The notes: generated from the sequence alone by a model not told the origin. Positions 44,920 through 55,613 are shown, counted from the first letter of the stretch. The stretch: 64,000 nt of DNA from Pseudomonas lalkuanensis (GCF_008807375.1 NZ_CP043311.1:662001-726000); one strand, 5' to 3'. Numbers and translations are program-made.

Positions 44920-45807
44920 TCAGCTGCGTCGTTCGACGATGTAGCGGGCCAGGGCTCGCAGCGGCTCGGCGGTATCGCCCAGGTTGGCGGTGGCGCGCAG
45001 GGCCTGGTCGCGCAGCTCCAGCGCATAGGCCTTGGCGTTATCGAGGCCGAGCAGGGAAGGGTAGGTGGGCTTGTCGTGGGCCTGGTCCTTGCCCTGGGTC
45101 TTGCCCAGGGTGGCGGTGTCGCTCTCCACGTCGAGGATGTCGTCCTGCACCTGGAAGGCCAGGCCAATGGCCCGCGCGTAGATGCGCAGGGCTGCCAGGG
45201 AGGCCGGGTCAGCCTGTCCGCTGGCCAGGGCGCCGAGGCGCACGCTGGCTTCGATCAGCGCGCCTGTCTTGTGCCGGTGCATGGCCTCCAGGGCCCCCTG
45301 GTCGAGTTTCAGGCCAACCGAACCGAGGTCGATGGCCTGGCCGCCAACCATGCCGGCGGGGCCGGCGGCGTGGCCGAGACTGGCGACCATCGCCAGACGG
45401 GTTTCGGCGTCCTGCGGGTTGCGTAGGGGATCGGCCAGCACTTCGAAGGCCAGCGCCTGCAGGCCGTCGCCGGCGAGGATGGCGGTCGCTTCATCGAAGG
45501 CGATGTGGGTGGTGGGCTGGCCACGGCGCAGGTCGTCGTCGTCCATGGCCGGCAGGTCGTCGTGGACCAGGGAATAAGCGTGGATCAGCTCCACCGCGCA
45601 GGCCGCGCCATCGGCACGGGCCACGTCACCGCCGAGGGCTTCACAGGCGGCGTAGACCAGCAGCGGGCGCACGCGTTTGCCACCGTTCACCACGCTGTAG
45701 CGCATGGCCTGGTAGAGACGTTCGAGCGGGGTGAGCGGGGGGATGAAAAGCTCGGCGAGGGCCGCGTCCACGCGCTCCTGGCAGCGGGCCTGGTAGCTGG
45801 TGATCAT
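44920..45807 (-). CDS. ispA: (2E,6E)-farnesyl diphosphate synthase
   Basis: 295 residues with the first Asp-rich motif [10 protein letters not shown] (about 85-94), second [11 protein letters not shown], and substrate segments [11 protein letters not shown] and [14 protein letters not shown]. It elongates DMAPP to FPP. ATG at 45807 overlaps xseB. In other pseudomonads dxs follows immediately; here the hydroxyproline island begins instead. Confidence 0.96.
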   Translation of the reverse strand: MITSYQARCQERVDAALAELFIPPLTPLERLYQAMRYSVVNGGKRVRPLLVYAACEALGGDVARADGAACAVELIHAYSLVHDDLPAMDDDDLRRGQPTTHIAFDEATAILAGDGLQALAFEVLADPLRNPQDAETRLAMVASLGHAAGPAGMVGGQAIDLGSVGLKLDQGALEAMHRHKTGALIEASVRLGALASGQADPASLAALRIYARAIGLAFQVQDDILDVESDTATLGKTQGKDQAHDKPTYPSLLGLDNAKAYALELRDQALRATANLGDTAEPLRALARYIVERRS

Positions 45808-46046
45808 GCTTGTTCGTCCGCGTCGAAGGGCGCTTCTTCCAGTTGGCCGTCGCGCTCCAGCAGGATCTGCACCTTCTGCTCCGCCTGGGTCAGCGAGGTC
45901 TGGCACTCACGGGTCAGGCGAATACCCTGCTCGAAGGCGCTGAGGGAGTCCTCCAGCGACAGTTCGCCGCTTTCCAGGCGTTCCACCAGGGCCTGAAGGT
46001 CGGCGAGGGACTGTTCGAAATCGGGGGTGGCTTTCTTGCGGGCCAT
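45804..46046 (-). CDS. xseB: exodeoxyribonuclease VII small subunit
   Basis: 80 residues, all helical, with [33 protein letters not shown], the family signature. It partners XseA in single-strand DNA degradation. Start ATG at 46046; overlaps ispA by 4 bp. First gene of the remaining xseB-ispA pair. Confidence 0.95.
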   Translation of the reverse strand: MARKKATPDFEQSLADLQALVERLESGELSLEDSLSAFEQGIRLTRECQTSLTQAEQKVQILLERDGQLEEAPFDADEQA

Positions 46047-46199
46047 GATGCTGTCTCGCGGCGGTCGAATCGGGCGCGACACTAGCAGAGCCGTACCCTG
46101 CGGGCAAATGAAGGGGGCGGATGGTTGCCGGGGGCAGGATCAATTGTGGGGGCGAACTACCGGCCGCTCATAGCCCAGCATCGGAGGTTCGGCGTTCCC

Positions 46200-46237
46200 G
46201 TGGGAGCGAATTTATTCGCGAATGAATTCGCTCCCAC
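46200..46237. repeat. dispersed inverted repeat, GTGGGAGCGAATT family
   Basis: 38-bp palindrome with arms GTGGGAGCGAATT/AATTCGCTCCCAC and a single mismatch near the centre, matching 26595-26634 and 14418-14459. It lies between xseB and the transporter stop at 46267. A partial arm (GTGGGGGCGAACTA) precedes it at 46146. Confidence 0.75.
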
Positions 46238-46266
46238 AAATCCGGATATCCACAAGGGATTCGGGC

Positions 46267-47025
46267 TCAAGTGATAGCGAAGTAATACGCCGTCATCCCC
46301 GTTCCTACCGCAATCACCAGCCAGCGCAGCCATTGGGTCGGCAGTTTCCGCGCCAGCGCGCCGCCACAGTAGCCGCCGCAGCTGGCCGCGCCCAGCAGCA
46401 CCGCCAGCTCGCCCCAGCTCACCCGGCCCGCCGCCACGAAGGTCACCACCGCCACGCTGTAGATGGTGCTCGACAGCAGGTTCTTCAGTGCGTTGGCGCG
46501 CAGCAGCGGATGGCCCTCGATGGAGAAGGCCGCCAGTTGCAGGATGCCCATGCCGGCGCCGAAGTAGCCGCCGTAGATGGCCACCAGTGTGTGGCTCAGG
46601 CTGCTGCCGATGCCATGAGGCGGCAGGTTTCCGGCCTGAAGTCCGCGATTGATCAGCCTGCTCAGCCAGGGGCTGGTGGCGAACAGCAGGGTGGCGGCCA
46701 TCAACAGCCAGGGAATCAGCCGGCGAAAGGTTTCGTCGCCGCCGGCAAGCAGCAGCAGGCCGCCGCCCAGGCCGCCCAGCAGGGACAGCAGCACCAGCGG
46801 CACCACGTAACGCCCCAGCGGACGCAGCTGCTCCCGCGCCGCCCAGCTGGCGGCCAGGCTGGCGGGCCAGAGGGCCACGGCATTGGTGGCGTTGGCGGTC
46901 ACCGGTGGCAGGCCGGCCGCGAGCAGGGCCGGGAAGGAGAAGAAGGTGCCGCCGCCAGCGAGTGCATTCATGCCCCCGGCGGCGAAGCCGGCGACCAGCA
47001 GCAGGAAGAAATCGTGAAGGCTCAT
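46267..47025 (-). CDS. TauE/SafE-family (TSUP) membrane transporter
   Basis: 252 residues, eight or nine predicted helices in two repeats. The conserved motifs FAAGGMNALAGGGTFFSFPALLAAG and YGGYFGAGMGILQLAAF mark the family, which exports sulfite, sulfoacetate or other organic anions. The substrate is not assignable. The ATG at 47025 begins a hydrophobic helix directly and is preferred to the upstream extension. Confidence 0.85.
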   Translation of the reverse strand: MSLHDFFLLLVAGFAAGGMNALAGGGTFFSFPALLAAGLPPVTANATNAVALWPASLAASWAAREQLRPLGRYVVPLVLLSLLGGLGGGLLLLAGGDETFRRLIPWLLMAATLLFATSPWLSRLINRGLQAGNLPPHGIGSSLSHTLVAIYGGYFGAGMGILQLAAFSIEGHPLLRANALKNLLSSTIYSVAVVTFVAAGRVSWGELAVLLGAASCGGYCGGALARKLPTQWLRWLVIAVGTGMTAYYFAIT

Positions 47026-47179
47026 GTTCGGACGCGCAAAAGCGGGCAGGTTACCCCTGGGGGTGAGCGGTGGCAAAGAAGGGGCGAACGGTTGCCGGCC
47101 TGACTGCCCGCCGACCAGTGAGCCGAATCGCTGATGAGTGGAAATACGCGAAATCGCGGTAGCAGTATGCTGTCAACAA

Positions 47180-47317
47180 CCGTATGGGGCGGGGGCAGTA
47201 ACCGCACGGAAGCCCACTCCACAAGCCTTCCCGAGCAGTAATGGCGGAAGGCGAACAGGTTAGGTTCCACGCATTAGCGTCAGACCGGAATCGGGTTCAG
47301 CAATCCCGCTTCCGGTC
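47180..47317 (+). ncRNA. candidate small RNA with intrinsic terminator
   Basis: Within the 363-bp gene-free interval 47026-47388, a rightward transcript could run from near a TATGCT-like -10 (47167-47172) to a strong terminator (GACCGGAA/TTCCGGTC then five T). It has several stem arms, including CGGAAG and CGGAAGG motifs and CCTTCC/GGAAGG pairing, and no convincing ORF. Sequence family not recognised. Confidence 0.4.
47283..47317 (+). terminator. intrinsic terminator
   Basis: GACCGGAA and TTCCGGTC flank a loop that itself contains GCGGGATTG/AATCGGG-type pairing, followed by TTTTT. Orientation is rightward. No coding gene on the plus strand lies immediately upstream, which is the main argument for a small RNA here. 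Confidence 0.75.
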
Positions 47318-47388
47318 TTTTTCATGTGTGGGTAGGAAACTATCCTACGAGGCCTGTCGGGTAGGGTGCGCCGCGCGCACCAGCGTGC

Positions 47389-47823
47389 CTACTTGCCCTG
47401 GGGTTCATCCGCCAGCAAGGCAAAGCCTTCGCGGTTGTCGCTGACGATGCGGAAGCGCTCGCTCTGGCCCGCTTCGATATGCGCGGCCTTTTCACGGCGG
47501 AGTCGGCCCTTGGAGCAGAGGGTGTCGTCGGTTTCGTCGATGCCGATGCCGACGATGCGGTCGCCCGGCGGAACCTGGAAGCTGGCGACTTCGCCTATGC
47601 CGATGCGCGCCGCCAACTGGCGGTCCACATGCACGGCGATGTAGCAGCCGCTGCCCAGCCCGCCCATGTCGCGGTTCACCACAATCTGTCCACCACCCGC
47701 TACCGGTTCCTGGAACGCCAGCAGGCGGTCGGCGGGGACCTGGGTGATCTGGCCCGGTTCCGTGCGGTAGGACGAACAACCAGCGAGCAGGAGCAGAGAA
47801 ACGGCGGCACAGATCAGACGCAT
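47389..47823 (-). CDS. outer-membrane-type lipoprotein of unknown function
   Basis: 144 residues with lipobox LLAGC (Cys16) after MRLICAAVSLLLLA. The mature domain is beta-rich with Cys60 and Cys103 (GSGCYIAVHVDRQ, DTLCSKGR) that might pair. I recognise no described function. Gap to the dmpR stop is 90 bp. Confidence 0.75.
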   Translation of the reverse strand: MRLICAAVSLLLLAGCSSYRTEPGQITQVPADRLLAFQEPVAGGGQIVVNRDMGGLGSGCYIAVHVDRQLAARIGIGEVASFQVPPGDRIVGIGIDETDDTLCSKGRLRREKAAHIEAGQSERFRIVSDNREGFALLADEPQGK

Positions 47824-47912
47824 GGAGCCCTCCTTGGGCGCAAAAGCGGAAGTGCTGCTGGAACTCTAGTGGATGCCCCGGCGTTTGCCATGGCAAACCC
47901 TGCGCGGATGCA

Positions 47913-49616
<1,704 letters not shown>

Positions 49617-49750
49617 CGTGCTGCACCCCAGATTGTTCTTGTGCGGGGAGGCCGGCGAACCACCGCTCAGGCAGGCGGTCTGGACGGTTCGAGCGGGCGG
49701 CCGGTGGACGCAAGGAAGGGCCGCGTTCTTTTTTCTAAGCGGCCTGAAAG

Positions 49751-49769
49751 CCGATCAAAAGTCAATCGG
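49751..49769. promoter_or_regulatory. possible distal DmpR upstream activating site
   Basis: CCGATCAAAAGTCAATCGG has complementary CCGAT/ATCGG ends and a GATCAA core of the kind seen in XylR/DmpR sites. Its centre is 190 bases before the -24 element. Less conserved than the proximal site. Confidence 0.5.
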
Positions 49770-49798
49770 CCATGTGGCAGGGGGGGGTCGATTGGCGA

Positions 49799-49831
49799 TT
49801 TGCTCAAAGCGGCCCGAGGCAATTGAGCAAA
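49799..49831. promoter_or_regulatory. DmpR upstream activating site (inverted repeat)
   Basis: Perfect 9-base inverted repeat TTTGCTCAA...TTGAGCAAA separated by 15 bases, the arm type of DmpR/XylR-class operators. Centred about 135 bases upstream of the -24 element. Confidence 0.75.
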
Positions 49832-49907
49832 TGGTGAAGGGCCACCGTCCGGACGGGTCTGCTCAGCTTGCGCCTTCCGCGTATTGGGTTTCATGAAAGG
49901 CAAATAA

Positions 49908-49920
49908 AAACAACAGGTTG
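49908..49920 (+). promoter_or_regulatory. possible IHF site
   Basis: AAACAACAGGTTG fits the IHF consensus (WATCAANNNNTTR) with one mismatch and lies in the only A/T-rich patch between the activating sites and the sigma-54 promoter, where IHF bends DNA at Po-type promoters. Confidence 0.45.
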
Positions 49921-49949
49921 CGATGTTTGTTGGCGGGCTTTCAAGGCTC

Positions 49950-49965
49950 TGGCACAGCCGTTGCT
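49950..49965 (+). promoter_or_regulatory. sigma-54 (-24/-12) promoter of the phenol hydroxylase operon
   Basis: TGGCACAGCCGTTGCT matches the RpoN consensus TGGCAC-N5-TTGC with GG-N10-GC spacing. Transcription is predicted to start near 49976, about 25 bases before dmpK. Confidence 0.9.
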
Positions 49966-50000
49966 CTGACCCAGGCAACCCGCCCATGGAGTTGCCTTGC

Positions 50001-50258
50001 ATGAGCCAGCCAGTGACCCGCTTCGACCAACTGCCGCGCTACGTCCGGGTGCGCAGCGAGCCCGACGCCACCTTCGTCGAGTTCGACTTCGCCATCGGCT
50101 ATCCGGACCTCTTCGTCGAACTCGTCCTGCCGCGGGCGGCCTTCGCCAGCTTCTGCGAACAGAACCGGGTTCAACACATGGACGCGCAGATGGCCAACGC
50201 CATCGACGCCGACATGGAGAAGTGGCGCTACGGCGAGAGCCGTGGCCAGGCCGACTGA
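50001..50258 (+). CDS. dmpK: phenol hydroxylase assembly protein DmpK
   Basis: 85 residues matching the family (RFDQLPRYVRVRSEPDATFVEFDFAIG). DmpK is not needed for turnover but is required in vivo for assembly or iron loading of the apo-oxygenase. First gene of the operon; GGAG lies 9 bases before the ATG. An in-frame ATG at 49986 is a less likely start. Confidence 0.9.
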   Translation: MSQPVTRFDQLPRYVRVRSEPDATFVEFDFAIGYPDLFVELVLPRAAFASFCEQNRVQHMDAQMANAIDADMEKWRYGESRGQAD

Positions 50259-50312
50259 CCGCCCCGCAACGACGCGTCGGTTCCTCACAACAACAAGTAC
50301 AGGACGCCCTGC

Positions 50313-51308
50313 ATGAGTATCGAGATCAAGACGGCGACGGCCGAGCCGATCCGCCAGACCTTCAGCCACATCCGCCGGCGTTTCGGCGACAAGCCTGCCA
50401 GCCGCTACCAGGAAGCCAGCTTCGACATCGAGGCCGCCACCAACTTCCACTACCGTCCGCTGTGGCAGCCCGACAAGCTGCTCAACGACGCCTCCCGCAC
50501 CGCCGTGCGCATGGCCGACTGGTACGCCGTCAGCGACCCGCGCCAGTTCTACTACGGCGCCTATGTGCAGACCCGCGCCAGGATGCAGGAGAACGCCGAG
50601 CACGATTACGCCTTCTGCGAGAAGCGCAACCTGCTGGCCGGCCTCGATGCCACCAGCCGCGAGCAGATCGCCCGTCTGCTACTGCCCCTGCGCCATGCGG
50701 AGCTCGGCGCCAACATGAACAACAGCGGCATCGCCGCCGACGGCTTCGGCACCAGCCTGACCCAGCTGCACATGTTCCAGGCGATGGACCGACTCGGCAT
50801 CGCCCAGTACCTGTCGCGCATCGGCCTGATGCTCGACGACGGCGGCACCGACCTGCTCGCCGAAGCCAAGCGCCAGTGGCTGGACGACCCGGCCTGGCAA
50901 GGCCTGCGTCGCTACGTGGAAGACACGCTGGTGGTGCGTGACTGGTTCGAGCTGACCCTGGCGCAGAACCTGGTCAGCGACGGGCTGCTCTATCCGCTGG
51001 TGTTCCACAAGTTCGATGAGCAGCTGTGTGACCAGGGGGCCGGCCAGGTGGGGATGCTCACCGAATTCATGCGCCTCTGGTTCGCCGAGACCCAACGCTG
51101 GGTGGATGCCCTGGTGAAGACCGTGGTGGCCGAAAGCTTTGATAACCGCGCGCTGGTGGAGGGCTGGGTCGGCCACTGGCAGGCCCGCGCCCTGGAAGCC
51201 CTGGCCCCCCTTGCCGCCATCGGCCCGGGTGCCGCTGCTCTCGACACCGTGGCCGGCGAGTTCGCCGCCCGCCTGAAGAAACTCGGCCTTGCAGGAGCCG
51301 CGCAATGA
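50313..51308 (+). CDS. dmpL: phenol hydroxylase beta subunit DmpL
   Basis: 331 residues of the all-helical ferritin-like beta subunit that lacks iron ligands (IEIKTATAEPIRQTFSHIRRRFG, AELGANMNNSGIAADGFGTS). It scaffolds the (LNO)2 oxygenase. Overlaps dmpM by 4 bp. Confidence 0.94.
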   Translation: MSIEIKTATAEPIRQTFSHIRRRFGDKPASRYQEASFDIEAATNFHYRPLWQPDKLLNDASRTAVRMADWYAVSDPRQFYYGAYVQTRARMQENAEHDYAFCEKRNLLAGLDATSREQIARLLLPLRHAELGANMNNSGIAADGFGTSLTQLHMFQAMDRLGIAQYLSRIGLMLDDGGTDLLAEAKRQWLDDPAWQGLRRYVEDTLVVRDWFELTLAQNLVSDGLLYPLVFHKFDEQLCDQGAGQVGMLTEFMRLWFAETQRWVDALVKTVVAESFDNRALVEGWVGHWQARALEALAPLAAIGPGAAALDTVAGEFAARLKKLGLAGAAQ

Positions 51309-51574
51309 CTTCCCTCGTCTACATCGCCTTCCAGGACAACGACAACGCCCGCTACATCGTCGACGCCATCGTCCAGGACAACCCCCACGCCGAGATCCAG
51401 CACCAGCCGGCCATGATCCGCGTCCAGGCCGAAGGCCGCCTGGAGATCAACCGCACCACGGTGGAGGAAAAGCTCGGCCGCGAATGGGATGTGCAGGAAA
51501 TGCTCATCGACGTCATCACCCTCGGCGGCAACGTCGAGGAGGACGAAGACCGCTTCGCCCTGCACTGGAACTGA
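51305..51574 (+). CDS. dmpM: phenol hydroxylase regulatory (effector) protein DmpM
   Basis: 89 residues, cofactor-free, homologous to MmoB (VYIAFQDNDNARYIVDAIVQDNPHAEIQHQPAMIRVQAEG). It gates substrate and oxygen access in the oxygenase. Length is usual for the family. Confidence 0.94.
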   Translation: MTSLVYIAFQDNDNARYIVDAIVQDNPHAEIQHQPAMIRVQAEGRLEINRTTVEEKLGREWDVQEMLIDVITLGGNVEEDEDRFALHWN

Positions 51575-51609
51575 ACCCGCGCATAACGACAAGAATCGGG
51601 AGAGCCACC

Positions 51610-53136
51610 ATGGCCGCCAAACGCCTGAACCAGAAAGACAAGTACCGCTGCCTGACCCGCGACCTGGCCTGGGAGCCGAGCTACCAGAGCAAGGACGACA
51701 TCTACCCCTACGAGCGCTTCGAGGGCATCAAGATCACCGACTGGGACAAGTGGGAGGACCCCTTCCGCCTGACCATGGACGCCTACTGGAAATACCAGGC
51801 CGAGAAGGAGAAGAAGCTCTACGCCATCTTCGACGCCTTCGCCCAGAACAACGGCCATACCAACCTCTCCGACGCGCGCTACGTCAACGCGCTGAAGCTG
51901 TTCCTCTGCGGCGTGACCCCGCTGGAGTACCAGGCTTACCAGGGCTTCGCCCGTGTCGGCCGGCACTTCGGCGGCGCCGGTGCGCGGGTCGCCTGCCAGA
52001 TGCAGGCAATCGACGAGCTGCGCCACGTGCAGACCCAGATCCACGCCATGAGCCACTACAACAAGCACTTCAACGGCCTGCATGACTTCGCCCACATGCA
52101 CGACCGGGTGTGGTTCCTCTCGGTGCCCAAGTCCTTCTTCGAAGACGCGCGCACCGCCGGCCCGTTCGAGTTCCTCACGGCCATCTCGTTCTCGTTCGAG
52201 TACGTGCTGACCAACCTGCTGTTCGTGCCCTTCATGTCCGGCGCCGCCTACAACGGCGACATGGCCACCGTCACCTTCGGCTTCTCGGCGCAGTCCGACG
52301 AGGCCCGGCACATGACCCTGGGGCTGGAGGTGATCAAGTTCCTGCTGGAGCAGCACGAAGACAACGTGCCGATCATCCAGCGCTGGATCGACAAGTGGTT
52401 CTGGCGCGGTTACCGCCTGCTGACGCTGGTGGGGATGATGATGGACTACATGCTGCCGAACAAAGTCATGTCCTGGGCCGAGGCCTGGGAGGTGTACTAC
52501 GAGCAGGCCGGCGGTGCGCTGTTCAAGGACCTGGAGCGCTATGGCATCCGTCCGCCGAAGTACGTCGAGCAGACCACCATCGGCAAGGAACACATCAGCC
52601 ATCAGGCCTGGTCGATCTTCTACCAGTACAGCCAGGCCACCAACTTCCACACCTGGATGCCCACCGACGAAGAACTGGACTGGCTCTCGGCCAAGTACCC
52701 GGACACCTTCGACCGCATCTACCGCCCGCGCTACGAGCACTGGCGCGAGATGCAGGCCCGCGGCGAGCGCTTCTACAACAACGCGCTGCCGATGCTCTGC
52801 CAGATCTGCCAGATCCCGTTGTCCTTCACCGAGCCGGACGCGGATACGACCTTGAGCCACCGCAGCGTGATGCATGGCGGCGAGCGCTTCCATTTCTGCT
52901 CCGACGGCTGCTGCGACATCTTCCAGCACGAACCGGAAAAGTACGTCCAGGCCTGGCTGCCGGTGCACCAGATTCTCCAGGGCAACTGCGGCGGTGGCGA
53001 CGTCGAGACGGTGGTGCGCGAGTACTACAACATCGCCTTCGGCCAGGACAATTTCGACTACCAGGACTCGCCCGAGCACCAGCGCTGGCGCGAGTGGCAG
53101 GGCGACAAGCCCGCCGACCTCGCCAAGGCCGGCTGA
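51610..53136 (+). CDS. dmpN: phenol hydroxylase alpha subunit DmpN (diiron)
   Basis: 508 residues carrying the carboxylate-bridged diiron site with both ExxH motifs: AIDELRHVQTQ (about residues 135-145) and QSDEARHMTLG (about 229-239). The C-terminal CQICQIP...FCSDGCCDIF is the expected zinc-like cysteine cluster. Hydroxylates phenol to catechol using electrons from DmpP. ATG at 51610 with upstream GGGAG. Confidence 0.96.
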   Translation: MAAKRLNQKDKYRCLTRDLAWEPSYQSKDDIYPYERFEGIKITDWDKWEDPFRLTMDAYWKYQAEKEKKLYAIFDAFAQNNGHTNLSDARYVNALKLFLCGVTPLEYQAYQGFARVGRHFGGAGARVACQMQAIDELRHVQTQIHAMSHYNKHFNGLHDFAHMHDRVWFLSVPKSFFEDARTAGPFEFLTAISFSFEYVLTNLLFVPFMSGAAYNGDMATVTFGFSAQSDEARHMTLGLEVIKFLLEQHEDNVPIIQRWIDKWFWRGYRLLTLVGMMMDYMLPNKVMSWAEAWEVYYEQAGGALFKDLERYGIRPPKYVEQTTIGKEHISHQAWSIFYQYSQATNFHTWMPTDEELDWLSAKYPDTFDRIYRPRYEHWREMQARGERFYNNALPMLCQICQIPLSFTEPDADTTLSHRSVMHGGERFHFCSDGCCDIFQHEPEKYVQAWLPVHQILQGNCGGGDVETVVREYYNIAFGQDNFDYQDSPEHQRWREWQGDKPADLAKAG

Positions 53137-53192
53137 GTCCACGGCGGGCACCGCGTGCCCGCCTTCCACCCCATTACAAGAAGGACAGCGTC

Positions 53193-53552
53193 ATGCCCGT
53201 GACTGCCATCGGCGCCTATGCGGCGCAATCCCTGGACCGCCAGGAAAACTTCAACGGCCTGCAACTGGTGTACCTCTGCTGGGAACGCCACCTGATGTTC
53301 TGCGCCCCCTTCACCCTGCCGCTGCCGCCGGACATGCCTTTCGGCGACTTCATCGAGAACGTGGTCAAGCCCTCCATCGCCCCGCATCCGGACGCGGCGA
53401 AGGTGGATTTCGCCAAGGTGCTCTGGCGCCTCGATGACACCGATTTCCAGCCCGACCTGAAAGCCGGACTGGCCGCCAACGGCGTCGGCCACAAGAGCCT
53501 CCTGCACCTTTCCACTCCCGGCCTGGACGGCCTCAACGGCAGCTTCAACTGA
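53193..53552 (+). CDS. dmpO: phenol hydroxylase gamma subunit DmpO
   Basis: 119 residues beginning MPVTAIGAYAAQSLDRQENFNGLQLVYLCWERHLMFCAPF, the standard DmpO N-terminus, with PFGDFIENVVKPSIAPHPDAAKVDF. Third structural subunit of the oxygenase. Confidence 0.94.
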   Translation: MPVTAIGAYAAQSLDRQENFNGLQLVYLCWERHLMFCAPFTLPLPPDMPFGDFIENVVKPSIAPHPDAAKVDFAKVLWRLDDTDFQPDLKAGLAANGVGHKSLLHLSTPGLDGLNGSFN

Positions 53553-53562
53553 GGAGGTCGCC

Positions 53563-54624
53563 ATGAGTTACCAGGTCACCATCGAACCCACTGGCGAACA
53601 GATCGACGTCGAAGAGGGCCAGACCATTCTCCAGGCCGCGCTGCGCCAGGGCGTCTGGCTGCCCTTCGCCTGCGGCCACGGCACCTGCGCCACCTGCAAG
53701 CTGCAGGTGCTGGAAGGGGAAGTGGACGTCGGTGCCGCCTCGCCCTTCGCCCTGATGGACATGGAACGCGACGAGGGCAAGGTGCTGGCCTGCTGCGCCA
53801 TCCCGCAGAGCGACCTGGTGATCGAGGCCGACATCGACGTCGACCCCGACTTCGCCGGCCACGCGGTGCAGGACTTCCAGGCAACGGTGGTCGCATTGGA
53901 CGACCTCTCGCCCACCATCAAGGGCGTGCGCCTGAAACTGGACCGCACCATGGACTTCCAGGCCGGGCAGTACATCAACCTGCAGATTCCCGGCATCGAG
54001 GGCACCCGCGCCTTCTCCCTGGCCAACCCGCCGAGCCGTGCCGACGAGGTGGAGCTGCATGTGCGCCTGGTCGAAGGCGGGCAGGCCACCGGGTTCATCC
54101 ACAACGAGCTGAAGGTGGGCGATGCGCTGGAACTCTCCGGCCCCTACGGTCAGTTCTTCGTGCGTGGGTCCCAGGCTGGCGACCTGATCTTCATCGCCGG
54201 CGGCTCGGGCCTCTCCAGCCCGCAGTCGATGATCCTCGACCTGCTGGAGCAGGGCGATACGCGGCGCATGGTGCTGTTCCACGGCGCGCGTACCCGTGCC
54301 GAGTTGTACAACCGCGAACTCTTCGAGCGCCTGGCCGAGCAGCACGAGAACTTCACCTACGTGCCGTCCCTCAGCCAGGCTGCCGACGACACCGAGTGGA
54401 CCGGCTTCCGGGGTTACGTGCACGACGCCGCGAAGAAGCACTTCGACGGTCGCTTCTCCGGCAACAAGGCCTACCTCTGCGGCCCGCCGCCGATGATCGA
54501 CGCCGCCATCACCGCGCTGATGCAGGGGCGGTTGTTCGAGCGCGACATCTTCATGGAGCGCTTCCTCACCGCTGCCGACGGCGCCGGCGAGAGCACCCGC
54601 TCAGCGCTATTCAAACGAATCTGA
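53563..54624 (+). CDS. dmpP: phenol hydroxylase reductase DmpP
   Basis: 353 residues. N-terminal plant-type [2Fe-2S] domain with C37, C42, C45 and C77 (CGHGTCATCKLQ), FAD domain with RAFSLANPPS, and NAD domain with IFIAGGSGLSSPQSMI and CGPPPMIDAAI. It passes electrons from NADH to DmpN. GAGG lies just before the ATG. Confidence 0.96.
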   Translation: MSYQVTIEPTGEQIDVEEGQTILQAALRQGVWLPFACGHGTCATCKLQVLEGEVDVGAASPFALMDMERDEGKVLACCAIPQSDLVIEADIDVDPDFAGHAVQDFQATVVALDDLSPTIKGVRLKLDRTMDFQAGQYINLQIPGIEGTRAFSLANPPSRADEVELHVRLVEGGQATGFIHNELKVGDALELSGPYGQFFVRGSQAGDLIFIAGGSGLSSPQSMILDLLEQGDTRRMVLFHGARTRAELYNRELFERLAEQHENFTYVPSLSQAADDTEWTGFRGYVHDAAKKHFDGRFSGNKAYLCGPPPMIDAAITALMQGRLFERDIFMERFLTAADGAGESTRSALFKRI

Positions 54625-54715
54625 GCTCAAACGCATCTGACCCCGCTTCATCCGCCGCTCCGCGCCACGCGTGCGGGCGGCGGCTCACGCCCATAAAAAC
54701 AAGAAGGTATTGCTG

Positions 54716-55603
54716 ATGAGTGCCAAACTGCGTGTTCTTTCCTGCTGCATCATCGCCGTCCTGGGCCAGGTGGCTCACGCCACCGAAGGCGGCGGTTCCA
54801 CCTACCCGCTGGGCGCCGAGAACTACATGTCCGGCGCCATGCCGCCACCCGGTTTCTACGGCCAGGTGTTCTCCACTCACTACGAGGCCGACACCCTGCG
54901 CGGCAACGACGGCGACAGCCTGCCGGTGGACTTCCGCGTGCGCGCCAACGTCATCGCGCCACGCCTCATCTGGGTGAGCGAGCAGCAACTGTTCGGTGGC
55001 AACCTGGCCTTCGCGGCGCTGTTTCCCTTCGTCGACCTGAGGGTGGAAGTGAACGGCCAGTCCCAGAGCAAGAAAGGCCTGGGCGACATCATCTTCGGCC
55101 CGGCCCTGGGCTTTCATCACAGCGACAAGCTGCACAGCATCTTCGCCCTGGACTTCATCGCCCCCTCGGGCGAGTACGACCGCGGCGACCTGGCCAACAT
55201 CGGGCGCAACTACTGGACCGTCGAGCCGGTGTGGGCGATCTCCTACGTCGACCCCGCCGGGCTCAACGCCAGCGTGAAGCTGATGTACGACTTCAACCAG
55301 GAAAACCCCGCCACCGACTACCGCTCCGGCCAGGAATTCCACTTCGACTATGCCGTCGGCTGGGGGCTCGGAAATGGCTGGGTGCTGGGCGTGGGCGGCT
55401 ACTACTACCGCCAGACCACCGACGACCGCCAGGACGGCGAGACCATCGACGACAACAAGGGCCGCGCCCTCTCCATCGGCCCGTCGATCATGTACAGCAA
55501 CCAGGAGGGCTGGTTCCTCACCGCCAAATGGGAACAGGAGACCCAGGTGCGCAACCGCGCGGAAGGGGATGCCTATTGGTTGAAGCTGACCGTGCCTTTC
55601 TAG
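54716..55603 (+). CDS. SphA-like outer-membrane protein of phenol degradation
   Basis: 295 residues with signal peptide (LRVLSCCIIAVLGQVAHA) and beta-barrel character ending in aromatic PF; TEGGGSTYPLGAENYMSGAMPPPGFY is typical of the MetA-pathway/SphA family found with aromatic catabolic operons. Likely aids uptake of phenolic substrates. Preceded by GAAGG and in line with the dmp operon. Confidence 0.83.
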   Translation: MSAKLRVLSCCIIAVLGQVAHATEGGGSTYPLGAENYMSGAMPPPGFYGQVFSTHYEADTLRGNDGDSLPVDFRVRANVIAPRLIWVSEQQLFGGNLAFAALFPFVDLRVEVNGQSQSKKGLGDIIFGPALGFHHSDKLHSIFALDFIAPSGEYDRGDLANIGRNYWTVEPVWAISYVDPAGLNASVKLMYDFNQENPATDYRSGQEFHFDYAVGWGLGNGWVLGVGGYYYRQTTDDRQDGETIDDNKGRALSIGPSIMYSNQEGWFLTAKWEQETQVRNRAEGDAYWLKLTVPF

Positions 55604-55613
55604 GGCTTTTCCT

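Noticed and set aside
51352..53169. Minus-strand frame opposite dmpM and dmpN
   Set aside because: Antisense of strongly conserved phenol hydroxylase genes; Val/Leu/His-rich pattern is an artefact of codon bias.
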